From positions 324,658 through 388,657 of the forward strand of contig QKWP01000035.1 of NCBI GenBank assembly GCA_003550325.1: a DNA stretch of 64,000 bases, read 5' to 3'. The notes below the pieces were generated by a model. That model had not been told where the DNA came from and made no database searches. It saw nothing but the letters and a program-made list of their open reading frames with translations. Origin of the DNA: Gigaspora rosea. Lineage: Eukaryota; Glomeromycota; Glomeromycetes; Diversisporales; Gigasporaceae. Each line of letters opens with the position of its first letter. Position 1 is the first letter of the stretch. Positions 35,660 through 47,171 of the stretch are shown piece by piece. The position numbers and the translations under genes are program-made.

Positions 35660-36179
35660 ATTTTTATTAATAAAATTTAGAGTTAGAGTGCAGTTTTAGA
35701 GTAAAGAAGGGGTTTTATATAATATAGATTAGATATAAAGTCCCAATCTCAGTTCTTGTGAGGTTTTAGGGGTCTTGAATATTTTTAGAGTATCCGATCC
35801 CATTTACTTTGTACGGTTTTGAGAAATAGCACTTATGGTGTTCAGCACCATAGGTGCATTTTAATAAACTTGTAAAAAGATATTAAATAAGCATCTTAAA
35901 TACTCTATATTATATCTTACTTGTAATAGGTTCTTTTATTCCTGATTTAGACTTTTTTACATTAAAATTTCCAATTCAGGTTCTTTGATATTATTAATTC
36001 CTGAATCAGTTGCGATCACTTCGGACAAGTTAGGTAATTCCAAAGTACTTGTTATAGGCGACAAACAATTTAATTGTTAAATCAACTGTTTCGACATTTT
36101 CATCTAATTCGTCCTGGTTTTCTTTTAAATAATTACATAATATATGTTAGAGCTACAAAAATAATAAATATCGATATAT
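35660..36179. other. Spacer with a possible small minus-strand exon
   Basis: On the minus strand about 36150-36040 reads NYLKENQDELDENVETVDLT, a coding-like stretch open for some 37 codons. It does not join in frame to 36180-36548 through the best splice sites, so it is not assigned. Confidence 0.3.
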
Positions 36180-36548
36180 TTACTTTGATTTTGTCGATCG
36201 TATTAACGCATTTTCGACAAATGATAATAAATCTTGACCTTTTGGAATTTCGACTTGAGTTACATTTTTAACTTTATGATTAGCACCTATTCGTGTAATA
36301 GATTTATCATAAAAGTCGATTTTATATCTGGTGCCCTTTTCGAATTTCTTGTCAATTTTTATTGGTTGACAAGAACAGCTTTTTCCATAAATTTTCGCAC
36401 AAATTAAGCACTCCAAATTGGGCAAGTATTCAAACGAAAATTTAATACTGACATTTATAAAGATAGAATTATTTGTAGAATAATTATTATACGTAATATA
36501 TGTATTTCTTTTATATACTGATCTTATATTTTTCGTATACCCGATCAC
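36180..36548 (-). CDS. Unidentified protein or exon, about 122-148 aa
   Basis: The frame is open from 36626 to TAA at 36180 but lacks an ATG; the coordinates start at the first GTG. Codon use and composition look coding (CLICAKIYGKSCSCQPIKID, KKFEKGTRYKIDFYDKSITR, VTQVEIPKGQDLLSFVENAL). Four Cys in LECLICAKIYGKSCSC might bind metal, but the spacing fits no family I know. No signal peptide or transmembrane segment is visible. It is probably the last large exon of a gene whose first exon lies upstream, towards EMG1, which is transcribed divergently. I do not recognise it. Confidence 0.4.
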   Translation of the reverse strand: MIGYTKNIRSVYKRNTYITYNNYSTNNSIFINVSIKFSFEYLPNLECLICAKIYGKSCSCQPIKIDKKFEKGTRYKIDFYDKSITRIGANHKVKNVTQVEIPKGQDLLSFVENALIRSTKSK

Positions 36549-36714
36549 TTGCTTAACCGGATCGACCGAAAAATCATTCGGCGATTTTTTATCAGATGTT
36601 TCAGAATATGAAAACAGCAGTAAATTTCAAAACAAAATTAGGCTACAGCCTTTTTTCAAACTTTGAGCTAAGATTACTTAACGTTTACCTAACCAAATTT
36701 AAATTTTTTATTTA

Positions 36715-36815
36715 AGTTATATCTGGATATCCGGGTTAATAAAACATTTCTGGATTAATAAAATATATCCGAATGAATAAAATATATCCGGATGAATGAT
36801 ATTATATCCGGATAT
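36715..36815. repeat. Short tandem repeat ATAAAATATATCCGGATGA
   Basis: Four degenerate units of AATAAAATATATCCGGATGA lie 170 bp upstream of the EMG1 start codon. Confidence 0.7.
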
Positions 36816-36987
36816 ATATTATCAGTTATGGATCCGTGACAATAATAAATTATAGAAATTCTGACCAGAATTAAAGGTTAATTAACCTGCATTATGTAAT
36901 GCAGGCCAACTCGTTTCGCGTGGTTACACTAGATCTTTTGGTCTATTTAAAAATCGAATAACTTTTGACAAAATAAGATTCAACACA

Positions 36988-38354
36988 ATGACACTCGACG
37001 AGAAAAAGCGTAAAAAGAATAAAGAGGAAGTTACCCCAATAAAGAAAAAAACCAAGACGAAACAGTCTAGTGTTTTACCAACAAATGTGTTAGATAAAGA
37101 TATAGCAGACGAGCTTTCGGAACAAAAAGTTGACATTAATTCTACACAAAAATTCGTGTCTATTGGCGTACAAACCGAGGAAATAAACTTTCAAGAAGAA
37201 ATAACTGATATTGAATCCGTAAAAAACGAGAATAGTGAAAGCAGCAACAATGCAAATGCGAGAACCAATGTTTTTCTTGTTCCACAAACTCCGAGACTTC
37301 CAAAAACTTTTGAGGAAAAAGAGTCAACGCGGAGATTGATCGTTGTGTTAGACAAAGCGTGTTTAGAAACTTATAAGGTTACTAACACTAAGCCACCGAA
37401 ATATCAATTGATTAATTACGATGATCATCAAAATGAACTGCGAAAATTGGGCATTAATAGAGTTTACCGACCAGATATCACACATCAGGTAGAATTCAAA
37501 ATATTTTGATTATTCTTTACTCGCAGTTTTTCAAATCAGATTTATTTTCTTTCTTTAGTGTATGATGGCTTTATTGGACAGCCCTCTAAGCAAAGCTGGT
37601 TTAATGCAAATTTATATCCATACAGAAAAAAACGTATTAATTGAAGTTAGCCCGCATATTCGAATTCCTAGAACATTTAAGCGGTTTGCTGGTTTAATGG
37701 GTGCGTATAATAATAAAGTTTCAATAAGCTTATTATAGTCGCACTTCTTATAACTGTATGATCACTTAGTATAACTATAGTTATTTTTAAAAAAAGTCCC
37801 CATTATTGAGAATGCGATGTTTAAATACCAATTCAGCAGTAATTGGTTAAAAAAAAAAAAATTCTATATGATGTGACTATATAGGAGTGCGACAGTATTA
37901 TTAAATTCTAGTTGAATATTTTTTAACAATTGATTTTTATGTAGTACAACTTCTTCATAAACTAAGTATTCACTCAGTAGACGGGAAAGAGAAACTATTA
38001 CGCGTAATTAAAAATCCCGTAACACAATATCTTCCAACAAGATGTGTGAAATTAGGTAGGCATTTTCCTATTATTTATGTATACCAAAAAGATTTAATTA
38101 TTTGATGAAATGGTCATTTTCTTTTTTTAGCACTTTCATATGATGCCACACCTGTCCGTCTTTCACAATATTTACCCACTCTGCCTTCTGACCATTCAAT
38201 TTGTATTGCTATTGGAGCTATGGCTCACGGAGTAGACAATTTTGCTGACAGTTGGGTAGATGAAAAAATTGGAATTTCACAGTATCCACTTTCTGCTGCT
38301 GTTGCATGTTCAAGGTTTTGTTACGAATTAGAAAACCTTTGGGGTATTTGGTAG
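36988..38354 (+). CDS. EMG1: rRNA pseudouridine N1-methyltransferase EMG1/NEP1, four exons, 325 aa
   Basis: SPOUT-class enzyme that methylates a hypermodified uridine of 18S rRNA and is needed for small-subunit assembly in the nucleolus. Exons 36988-37488, 37559-37700, 37945-38055 and 38131-38354 join through GT-AG introns of 70, 244 and 75 bp into 326 codons. Residues 1-110 are a variable Lys/Glu/Ser-rich extension with basic KKRKKNKEE and PIKKKTKTK stretches (likely nuclear/nucleolar signals). The conserved domain starts at [17 protein letters not shown] (about 115) and includes [49 protein letters not shown] and the cofactor-binding IGAMAHG, ending [20 protein letters not shown]. The extension makes it longer than the yeast protein (about 250 aa). 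Converges with SOD1 414 bp downstream. Confidence 0.96.
37738..37895. mobile_element. Small TIR insertion in EMG1 intron 2
   Basis: GTCGCACTTCTTATA at the left and inverted CTGTCGCACTCCTATATAG at the right are flanked by TA. It explains the 244-bp size of this intron (neighbours are 70 and 75 bp). Confidence 0.65.
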
Positions 38355-38767
38355 TTAAATATATAAATATTATAAGATAGAATCAGATTTATGGATTATT
38401 TAACCGGATTTCGTTGATTATTTTAAATATTGTGAATTTTAGTAAGTTATAGTGTATTGGCACCCTCGTGAAACTAGTGTCAGCGAGCAGTTATCTGTCA
38501 TTTATAATAATTCGATGTCATAAAGTATTTTAAAAGCCCGGATTTATCATATAGTTTATTTTGAATCGCATAGTACTTATGTAACAAGTATTATTCAATG
38601 ACTTTATTGAATCTTCCTGTAAATTTTCAGTTTAAGAAAAAAAAATTTTTCGCTTGTTTCGGAAAAACATAAACGAAAAAAAAATAAAATGGAAGATCAA
38701 AATTCAATAATTTACATTTTAAAAATATTTGTTCTGATAAATTTCCGATTGCCTTCAAAGGACGATT

Positions 38768-39785
38768 TTATTGTTTAAGGTACCCTATTTATGTAAACAG
38801 ATATATTAGTACAGGTAATAAAGAAATTGATAAGAAAAATAATGCACATATGATTTAATCAGATTACCAATAACACCACAGGCAAGACGACCGCCTGCGT
38901 TACCAGTACTAACAGAAAGTTCGTGTCCGCCTTTTCCTAGATCATCTTCACCTTCGTGTACAACAACAGTGCGTCTATTTTTTTTTTAAATACAGACCTC
39001 ATAAATATTTATTAATATAATCATAAAAAACAAAGAATAATATCCGATAAAATACCCGATAATTGAGTGTTCTCCTTCCAAAGTGATTATTTTGTCGGTG
39101 ATTTGTTCTTTAACAACGCCATTCACTGCTTTAACGTTACCCAAATCACCAATATGACGATTTTCATCCTCTGGACCACCATGAGTCACCTTATGTGGAT
39201 TGAAATGAGGTCCAGCCGAGGTACATCCGTTAGTATTATCACCGAATTCGCTAATTTTTTGTATAAACGTTAGAAGAATTATGATATCATATACTTTATA
39301 TATGTTATGCATCAGAATAAAATTTACGACAGATTAAGATACGAAATTTCATTAAGGTGGGGTCTAAATTAGGATAAGGTATCGGCTTGTATATTAATTA
39401 TGATTAATGAATATAGCAGAATGGGCTTTAGCATTATAATATTTGTCACGGATATGAATTTATGAATTTGACATAGTATTAATCTGACGTAGAAATTAAT
39501 ATGACGCATAATACATGCACGTGTAAATAAAATGAATCACAATAACTATTGTTTCGTTACTACTTAATGATATTTTGCCAACGCAATGTATGTAACATAT
39601 TGTTATCATGAATAAAATACTCACTGAATATGAAATCCATGTTTTTTCTCGCCTGAAGCTGGAAGTCCTTTAATATCTATATCAACTGTAACTTTACCAG
39701 CCTCCTGAGTGAAAACGATTGTACCATTAACAGTGCCATCTGGTTTATCAGGTCTAAGAACTGCAATAGCTTTCTTTTGAGACAT
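38768..39785 (-). CDS. SOD1: Cu/Zn superoxide dismutase, four exons, 159 aa
   Basis: Converts superoxide to oxygen and hydrogen peroxide; a cytosolic homodimer. Exons on the minus strand are 39785-39625, 39250-39056, 38974-38868 and a 17-bp last exon 38784-38768. Introns (374, 81 and 83 bp) are GT-AG and keep frame. Metal ligands are present: copper His52 and His54 (HGFHIHEFGD), bridging His69, zinc His77, His86 and Asp89, and copper His125. The disulphide pair is Cys63 and Cys151, and the active-site Arg is in [10 protein letters not shown] (Arg149). There is no signal peptide, so it is the cytosolic type. The tiny last exon is inferred: splicing gives the usual short end after GVIG (YLKQ), whereas reading through would add a 19-residue hydrophobic tail. 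Length matches the family (about 154 aa). Confidence 0.95.
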
Positions 39786-40078
39786 TATCACAACTTATTA
39801 AATTAAAATTACGCTTCTCGATGGGATGAGTTTGCGTGTGGATCTGTATTGATTAGTAATTTAATTTATAAGAATGTCGTATATGTATATATCAGGTAAC
39901 CAAAGATGTTAATCAAGATAAACTACCCTTACATCAAACTTTCATCTGCACGTGATTTTGGGCCACCGAAAGTTGCATAAGAAACCATCCTTTGAGGAGT
40001 GTTTATTGTAAATCCTAACATAAGCGAACTTTAAAAAGCATCACAATGATCACGTGCCAGTGAAATTTTGGTAGGAAA
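39786..40078. promoter_or_regulatory. Upstream region of SOD1
   Basis: Contains CACGTGATTTTGGGCC (39952) and CACGTGCCAGTG (40053), two E-box-type CACGTG sites within 270 bp of the start codon. A regulatory role is an inference only. Confidence 0.3.
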
Positions 40079-40342
40079 TAGGGTGTCCATCCGGCATAAT
40101 TTGCGCATAATTTGCGATTTTTACTATATCTGATATGAAATCGCATAATCCGCTCACTTTCATGCAGCATGTAAACAAAAATTGATTGGTTAAATGAATA
40201 AACTGGTGACTTTAATCACCTGACTTGTTGTTCTTTTTGAAATTTTATTGGCCAATAACTCAAAATTCGCATAATTCGCATAATTTGCAATTTACCGGAT
40301 GCATAATTTGGCATTTACCGGATCATAATCCTGGACACCCTA
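40079..40342. mobile_element. hAT-like MITE (TAGGGTGTCCA), TSD GTAGGAAA/G
   Basis: TAGGGTGTCCATCCGGCATA and inverted TAGGGTGTCCAGGATTATGA are flanked by GTAGGAAA/GTAGGAAG (one mismatch). GCATAATTTGC words recur near both ends. The same termini in diverged form bound 50505-53004. Confidence 0.9.
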
Positions 40343-42405
40343 GTAGGAAGATAGTAAAGATTTAAAACACGTGATTATTGACTTCTTCGATGATGTTACA
40401 CTATCGCAAAATCTTCGAAATTATAGCAGATCTAATATAGATGATCAGTTTTAATTCTAACCTAATGCGAGTATATATAACACCGTACAGATCTGCTCAC
40501 CTGATTTGCGCTTATAATAGTATATAATTTAAACTCGTTTTAGATTTAATGATTACTAATAATAATTCAATGCTCAAATTTCGCTAGCCAATCGAATTTC
40601 AAGATCAGGTGTACAGATACTTTTATATATCAGATATAATAAAAATGGTTCATATAAGAGGTTTAACCAATCAGAATTTGCTACACAAAAATTAGCCAAA
40701 CATATTTAGGTCTTATTGTAATATATGTTGTAAGTGCGGAATTTCCTAGTTAAATTAAGGGGGTGTGCATATGCTTAAAAATCAACCTCAAATGCTGGTT
40801 TTATATAATAATTCCGAATCTATAATCTGCGCAGAGATGATTTTCTTGGATTTGCATCAAAAATTAAATATTTCTGCGCGGGTTTCAAGATAGATTTTTT
40901 AATAAAGAGGATCCTCATTAATATTAAGCTATTTGGATTGCTTTTATATTCATGTTGATAATGATATTTAGCGAGATCATAGTAAAAGTTGATATATACG
41001 AGGGAATTTTTAATATAATCGTTCTTTTTAAAGTAATAACCCAATTTTTTTATATACAAGTTAAGGGAATAAATGTTTGGTAAACGTTAAGGTATTAAAA
41101 AAAAAAAGCGTTATTATTATAACAATGTAGCCTTTTCAGAGCGGTAAAAATACCGGAAAATCGATCTCATTAATAGATTAAATTTAGCGGTAAATGATTG
41201 GCTTAACGAAACACAAATTATAGCATTTTAGCGATTGTCAATTCATTTAAACGATAAAAAATCCGAAAGTAAAAAAATTAAAAGGTTAAAAAATAACCAA
41301 ACTTTGTCTCAGACTCCATGTTAACTTAATAATTATTTTTAACAAATCAACACAAATTATATAAATTTACCGAGTCTCGTTAAGTATTTCGTGAGCTCTA
41401 CCAGAGCTCTACCAGAGCACTATAAATAGAAGAACAAGAGGATGAGAATAGTCTATAGGCAAAAATGCAAATTCGTGTTTCACAATAGTGAACGAGTTTT
41501 TTTAGTGTGTTAAAAAATTGGATGGTTTTTGCTGTCCGGTACTGTACAAAAAAGAAATGTCGTTTGAAAGTTTTTATGTGCACTAGGCAAAAAGTTTTTT
41601 TTTTCATAGAGTTACTTAGATTGGTCGAAATTTAAATTCGCATTTCGCACAATTAAAGTTAATTTCTATTACAGTAATCGAAATGATTGAGTAGCATCTC
41701 GATCATTAGCAAATCACATTGGGAGTTGCTTGAGAACAACCTTAGCCTAATAATATATATTTTTAAAAAAAATTTTAAAGTGAGCATTAAGTTATAGCAA
41801 CGGTATTGTACCGTAGTAATTGGACTCGTCCAAAAATCATAGATTAGTCGCACGACCAAAATTCAGCAGATGGGCCGAAAATTGATGAATTTTGCCTAAA
41901 ATTTACTAATAAACCAGTGCACAAGTGCTAAGTAAAATCTCTCAGGCGCTAATTTTTCTTGTTACCCGGGTTGAATGACGGGTCCACCAGATAAAATTGA
42001 TTGACCCGGCTGGTTGATTAAGAGGATATATGATTGATATTTTATTACCGAATTTATTTTAAAAAGTAGGTGTAGAACAAATTTGTTAGAAATATATTTT
42101 AAATTAAAGCTATTGAAATTTTAAGCTAGCTTAGTATTATATAAAAGTAATAAAAAAAATTTTTTTTTATAGACTTTTCTCTTATAATATTCTTGAATAT
42201 CTCAAAATTTTACTAGGATAACCCTGGCATATTACTTACAAAAAATACTTTTCTTGCAATTTTACTATATTTTGCTAGCTATTTGGAACACAGTATGCAT
42301 GGTACACTATACAGATTTTTCTTTTTATTTTTTTAACTTTTTGAGCTAATTTTAATATAAAAACAAAGTTTTGTAATTTTAATTAATTAAAGTAAGTGTC
42401 TTTAA
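40343..42405. other. AT-rich intergenic region
   Basis: No gene recognised. AGAGCTCTACC is repeated at 41393-41420. CCAATC and GATCAGGTG words occur near 40580-40615. 42198-42260 has CTCAAAATTTTACTAGGATA and a CAATTTTACTATA segment like the MITE cassette. Confidence 0.45.
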
Positions 42406-42543
42406 GGGCACTAACAGATATTATATAATATCTTGGGGGAGGGGGTAGCTGGATATAATATATTATATATACCTCATATATGATGTGGGGGGAGGGGGAT
42501 GGCCCTCTTGATAAAAGATATTATGTAATATCTGTTAGTACTT
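42406..42543. mobile_element. PIF-like MITE, TSD TAA
   Basis: GGGCACTAACAGATATTATA and inverted AAGTACTAACAGATATTACA, flanked by TAA. The interior has GGGGGAGGGGG stretches. Confidence 0.75.
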
Positions 42544-42675
42544 TAATTTGATACAGCTAATTTTACCAATAGCAAATTTTTATTAAGTTATTAGTTAAAA
42601 CAAAAAAAAAATTAAATCTTTATTAGATAATATATTTTTATAAATTAAAACTATTAAGAAATTATTTCTAATATA

Positions 42676-43118
42676 CATATGCTCTGATTTTTGGAATTTA
42701 TAAAAAAAGCTTATTTTTTTAAAACTTTAAACACAAATAATTTTTGATTTACTGGTCCATTTTAAATAATTTTACTACCAAGCTGTTCGTCTCTTTAAGT
42801 CGATTCCAATGAGCTAAAAATTATAAAAATCCAATTACAGGGTCATAAGAAAATTGCTATCAAATAGGTACATACCTGAAATTGGTTTGATATAGATCAA
42901 ACCAATTTCAGGTGCATCACCTATTTGATAGAGCATTTTTTCAAAACCCTGCTAATTGGATTTTTATGATTTTGGGCTTGTTGGAATTGCCTTAAAGAGA
43001 TGAATAGTTTGGTAGTAAAATCATTTAAAATGGACCAGTAGATCCAAAATTATATAGCTTTAAAGTTTTAAAAAAATAAGCTTTTTTTATAAATTCCAAA
43101 AATCGGAGTATATGATAA
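42676..43118. repeat. Long palindrome, 443 bp (GATC-palindrome family)
   Basis: Arms of about 215 bp mirror each other around 42897 (GATATAGATC). They share GGTCCATTTTAAATAATTTT, ACTACCAAGCTGTTCGTCTC and CCAATTACAGGGTC with the units at 49.6, 53.1-55.1 and 62.6-63.2 kb. Confidence 0.9.
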
Positions 43119-43269
43119 TCTCAAATTTTAGATTAGTTTACTTACTATTAATACCCTTAAGTAGTTGCTTTTTTACTCTTTTATATTTTATATATATATT
43201 GTTTATGCTTCTTGCTTAGCTTTATATACTATTTGTTTTGTAGTGCTTCTTTTTTATATTGTTTTTTTT

Positions 43270-43540
43270 ATATTAAAGTCCTTGCTTGAAAGATAAGTCT
43301 TTTTATTCAAGTATGGGATCACAGGTTTCTCTGCAGGCTCCTGACATTTGGTACATAAATAAAAGTACAACTAGCCATACGTACAACTTTGGTTGTCTAA
43401 TTTAAGTAGTTCAGCTGAAGGTTTTACAATAGCTACTATATCTGCAACCTAACTAGGGGGTTGCCTATTTAAACTCTCTGGTTCAAGCTTTGCCTGCTAA
43501 TCCTACCTGTATCACTGTGACAGTTCTCTAATATATTAGT
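43270..43540 (-). mobile_element. Fragment of the tRNA-headed retroelement (3' part)
   Basis: TCTAATTTAAGTAGTTCAGC, ACAATAGCTACTATATCTGC and TTGCCTATTTAAACTCTCTG match the 3' segment of 24141-27046 in reverse orientation. The tRNA-like head is absent, so it is 5'-truncated. Confidence 0.75.
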
Positions 43541-43812
43541 CATATTGTTTTTTTGTTGGCTAGTTTTTTTTTGCTTCTTCTTTTGCTTTTATTAATTAAT
43601 TTAAAAATTTTTTATTTGTTAGAAACTAAAAGAAAAATATAGTTTTTTTTTAAAATAAAAATTTTGATAGCTTTTTTTAGCTTTTAGGTTTTTAATTAGT
43701 AAATTAGATATAAAAAATATTTAAATATTTGTTGCAAAAAACTTGTACCAAAGTTGTAAAAAATTTTAACTCTTTTATTAAATCAAAAGTTTTTTATTTA
43801 TTAGTTTAATTA

Positions 43813-43986
43813 GGATCCCAAAATATATATAGATAGGTCAGGTTTATTATAAAATTACTAAAAATAAAAAGATCTGCAAAAACCTTCAAAAATAAGCAAA
43901 AATTACTATAAATAGAAAAGATCTGTATAAAAATACCAAAAACAAGCCAACTAATACATAACCTATCTATATATATTTTGAGGCCC
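43813..43986. mobile_element. TIR MITE (CAAAATATATATAGATAGG), copy 1
   Basis: GGATCCCAAAATATATATAG and inverted GGGCCTCAAAATATATATAG. The interior has two AAATAAGCAAAAATTAC-type repeats. A second copy is at 63369-63523. Confidence 0.8.
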
Positions 43987-44041
43987 TGTCTAATTCCTAA
44001 TATTAGCTCTTTTTTTATAAAATTTGTCTTAATAAGATATA

Positions 44042-44245
44042 CAGTCGCCTCTTTCTAATCTGAACCTCTCTAAACTGAACACTATTAAACTCTCTCTAAA
44101 CTGAACAAAACCTCCTAGAACATTTGTAAATTTTATTATAAAGTTTGAATAAGCCATATATAACTTTTTGAAAACTGAACTTTTTCAAATTTTTATATAG
44201 TAAAAAAAAGCAGTTCTGGCAGTTCAGATTAGAAAGAGTTGACTG
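44042..44245. mobile_element. Tigger-like MITE, copy 2, TSD TA
   Basis: CAGTCGCCTCTTTCTAATCT and inverted CAGTCAACTCTTTCTAATCT are flanked by TA. These termini are typical of Tigger/pogo MITEs. Confidence 0.88.
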
Positions 44246-44367
44246 TATATAATATAAAATTAACTTTAAAGATTATAAAAATTAAATAATAATAAAAATA
44301 AAAAAAATTGTAAAAACAAGAAAAATTGCATAAGTATAAAAAATTATAAAAATAAAAAGGAAAATTA

Positions 44368-46294
44368 TTCATAGCGACCTGTCGCTATGGCGACCCCATA
44401 TAATCGACCAATCACATGGTCAATCATGTAAGAATGCGCCGTTTTACCTGGGTTGGCCTTTTGATTTAGATTAGATCTAGATTTGTTTTTTTTTTTTTAG
44501 TAATTTATTTTTTTTTATTTTTTTTTTTGTATACAATAGCAAGAAGGTTTCGTCGAAGCACCAAGAACGTGTAGGTAAAAATAAGCTTGTTCTTTTTTTT
44601 CTTTTATGTCTTTGTCTTGTTCACTAATTTCTAGGCTCTTCTTCTTTAGATTTACCGGAAGTGGCACTGAGGCGAATGTGCGAATGTGGTAAATTAAGTT
44701 TTTTGTTTGTTCTTTCCTTTGCTTGCGTGTCATTGTCTTGTTCACTAACTTCTCTTTTTTTCTTTTTTTAAATTTTGCTGGAAGTGGAATAAGCACCAGG
44801 AGTTGGGATTAAGTTTTTTGTTCGTTCTTTCATTTTTCTCTTTTATGTGCGTATGTCGTTGTCTTGTTACTACTTTTTCTTTCTTTAGATATCGTTAGAA
44901 GCGAATAAGTACCAAGCGAAAATAGGTGAACTTGAGTTTCTTTCTGTTTTTCTTTTTTTTTGGTTATCTTGTTTACTAACTTCTACTTATTTTCTTTAGG
45001 TTTCGTTGAATAAGTACCGGGTGAAGCGAACTTGCAGGTGGAATAAGCACCGGGCGAACTTGTAGGCAGAAAAACACCAGGCAAACATAGGTGTGTTTCC
45101 TTGTTCTATTTCTTTTTTTCTTTTTTTTTTCTTTTTTTTTTTTGTGCCATTACCTGTTTTTTTTTTGGTCATTTTGTTCACTAACACTTCTACTCGTTTC
45201 TTTTTCTTTAGGTTTCGCTGAATAAGTACCGGGCAAAGTGAACTTGCATCGGGCGAACTTAAGGTGGAAAAACACCGAGCAAACGTAGGTAAGTTTCCTT
45301 GTTCTATTCCTTTTCTTTTTTTTTTGTGCCATTATCTATTTCTTTTTTTTTTTGGTTACTAACTTATACTCCTTTCTCTTTTTTTAGATTTCGCTGAAAT
45401 TGGAATCGAGGCGAACCTGCATGGAATAAGCATCGGGCGAACTTGTAGGTGAAAAAAGCACTGGGCGAACGTAGGTGGGTTTCCTTGTTCTATTTCTTTT
45501 TTTTTTTTGTGTTTCTTTTTTTTTGGTCGTCTTCATCTTGTTCACTAACTTCTACTTGTTTCTCTTTCTTTAGGTTTCACTTAAATTGGAATAAGTACCG
45601 GGCGAGGCGAACTTGCAGGTGGAACAAGTACCAGGCGAACTTATAGATGGAAAAAGCACCGGGTGAACGTAGGTGAGTTTCCTTGTTCTATTTCTTTTTT
45701 TTTTTTGTACCATGATCTGGTTCTTTTTTTTTGGTTGTCTTGTTCGCTAACTTCTACTTGTTTCTCTTTCTTTAGGTTTCGCTGAAATTGGAAAAGTACC
45801 GGCGAGGTGAACCTGCAGGTGGAATAAGCACCGAGCGAACTTGTAGGTGTGCGAACATGTATGAAAGCACTGGGCAGAGAAATATGTATGGAAGCACCGG
45901 GCGAATGTGTATGAAAGCACTGGGCGGGCATGTATGAAAGTACTGGGCGAACGTTTTTTGAGTCTTTAGATGTTGATTTTTTTTTTGTTATTAATAAAGT
46001 TCGTTGGGTCTGTAATACTAATTTGAGAAAATAAATTAAAAGTTTATGTAATGCAGATTTTTTTTAAAAAAATAAAAATTTCGGGGTTGGCCCTAGTAGT
46101 GATAGAGATTCGCTTTTTTTTTTTAATTTGTAGTCCATTGATAGATAGACTTGATCGATTTTGTTATTCTCAGGTGATCGACCAATCAAAATCGGTCGGT
46201 GAGTCATGTGTTCGCCGATTTGCTTCGTCACAAATCGGTACTATGTGACTCACGCGATCGAGTTTGATTGGTTGATCGTGGGGTCGCCATGAAC
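44368..46294 (+). mobile_element. TIR element carrying an exon-intron-like array
   Basis: Left: TTCATAGCGACC, then CTATGGCGACCCC and CGACCAATCA. Right inverted: TTCATGGCGACCCCACGATC and AACCAATCA. No target duplication is clear; the left end seems to have an extra CGACC-GTCGCTA duplication. The interior is almost entirely the repeat array at 44630-45960. No transposase. Confidence 0.7.
44630..45960 (+). repeat. Tandem array of about 190-bp exon-plus-intron-like units
   Basis: Seven to eight units. Each has a roughly 95-bp segment (TTTCGCTGAAATTGG, AATAAGCACCGGGCGAAC) ending in GTAGGTGAGT or GTAGGTAAGT (45285, 45471, 45669). A T-rich stretch follows with a CACTAACTTCT-type branch-point word (about 45178, 45355, 45540, 45743) and a pyrimidine tract ending TTTCTTTAG (44998, 45210, 45388, 45572, 45774). 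The spacing gives putative introns near 100 bp. The exon-like parts have no long common reading frame. Confidence 0.8.
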
Positions 46295-46698
46295 TAACAA
46301 AAATTTAGACATACTAGTATATTTAGTTGCTATTAAAGAATGGGTGCTTTTAGACATCTCCTGTGAGAGATATATCTCCTGCAAGGAGATATATCTTCCA
46401 ACCAATCAAAAACTGCAAAAATCACGTGATACACTTTCTGAAGACTACTAGAGCCAGGCATATTTGTACTACTCGGACCAATTAACTTTGGACAAAAATT
46501 TGCCCAGATAACTTTTAAAGTTAAAAAAAAAATTACACAACACATGAATACGTCCCGTACATCCCATATATATATGCATATATATATATAATCCTAAGTA
46601 TCGTGCTATGACTATATATTTATAAAAAAAAAAAACAATTGATGAAATACGTCCATATTAACTATCCCAAACTATCATACTTCGTCCCAAGTATATAT

Positions 46699-47002
46699 GG
46701 GACCGTTGCAGTAGAAAGGGCCCAAACTCTCCTAAAAATCAAAATTGAGTTCTTTCAAGATTCGGATTAATCTTGAGGTGGGCTAAACTTTTCAATTATA
46801 AATGGAAATTGGTTTGCATAATAAAAAATCAAGATATTTTAAAAAAACTTTTTAGATGACTTGTACGTCACGAGATTACCCGATATAGACAACCAATCAA
46901 ATCGCACAATTTTTGATTAACCCGGATCAGCCGAAAAAATAAACACTATTTTCTCAAAATTATATATTTCCGAGTTTCGGCCCTTTCTACTGCAACGGAC
47001 CC
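46699..47002. mobile_element. TIR MITE (GGG..CCGTTGCAG)
   Basis: GGGACCGTTGCAGTAGAAAG and inverted GGGTCCGTTGCAGTAGAAAG bound about 300 bp. ATAT lies outside both ends. The interior has ACGTCACGAGA, CCAATCAAATC, TTTTTGATTAA and GGATCAGCC, the same word order as in 3420-3701 and 16819-17102. Confidence 0.85.
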
Positions 47003-47171
47003 ATATCACATACTATTATGCTATGCTTTGTTCTATATTAACTAACTATCATGTTACATCGCTACGTCCCAAACTATCTTGCTATGTCCCATAGTAACTA
47101 TTGCTACACCCATTCTATTATGTTACATTTTGTTTTAACTATCGTACACATTTGTTCTAACTATCATGCTA

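Noticed and set aside
44515..45931. Repeated frames of 60-96 codons as a tandem gene family
   Set aside because: The frames differ between units, cross the splice-like signals and contain long Lys or Phe runs from T-tracts.
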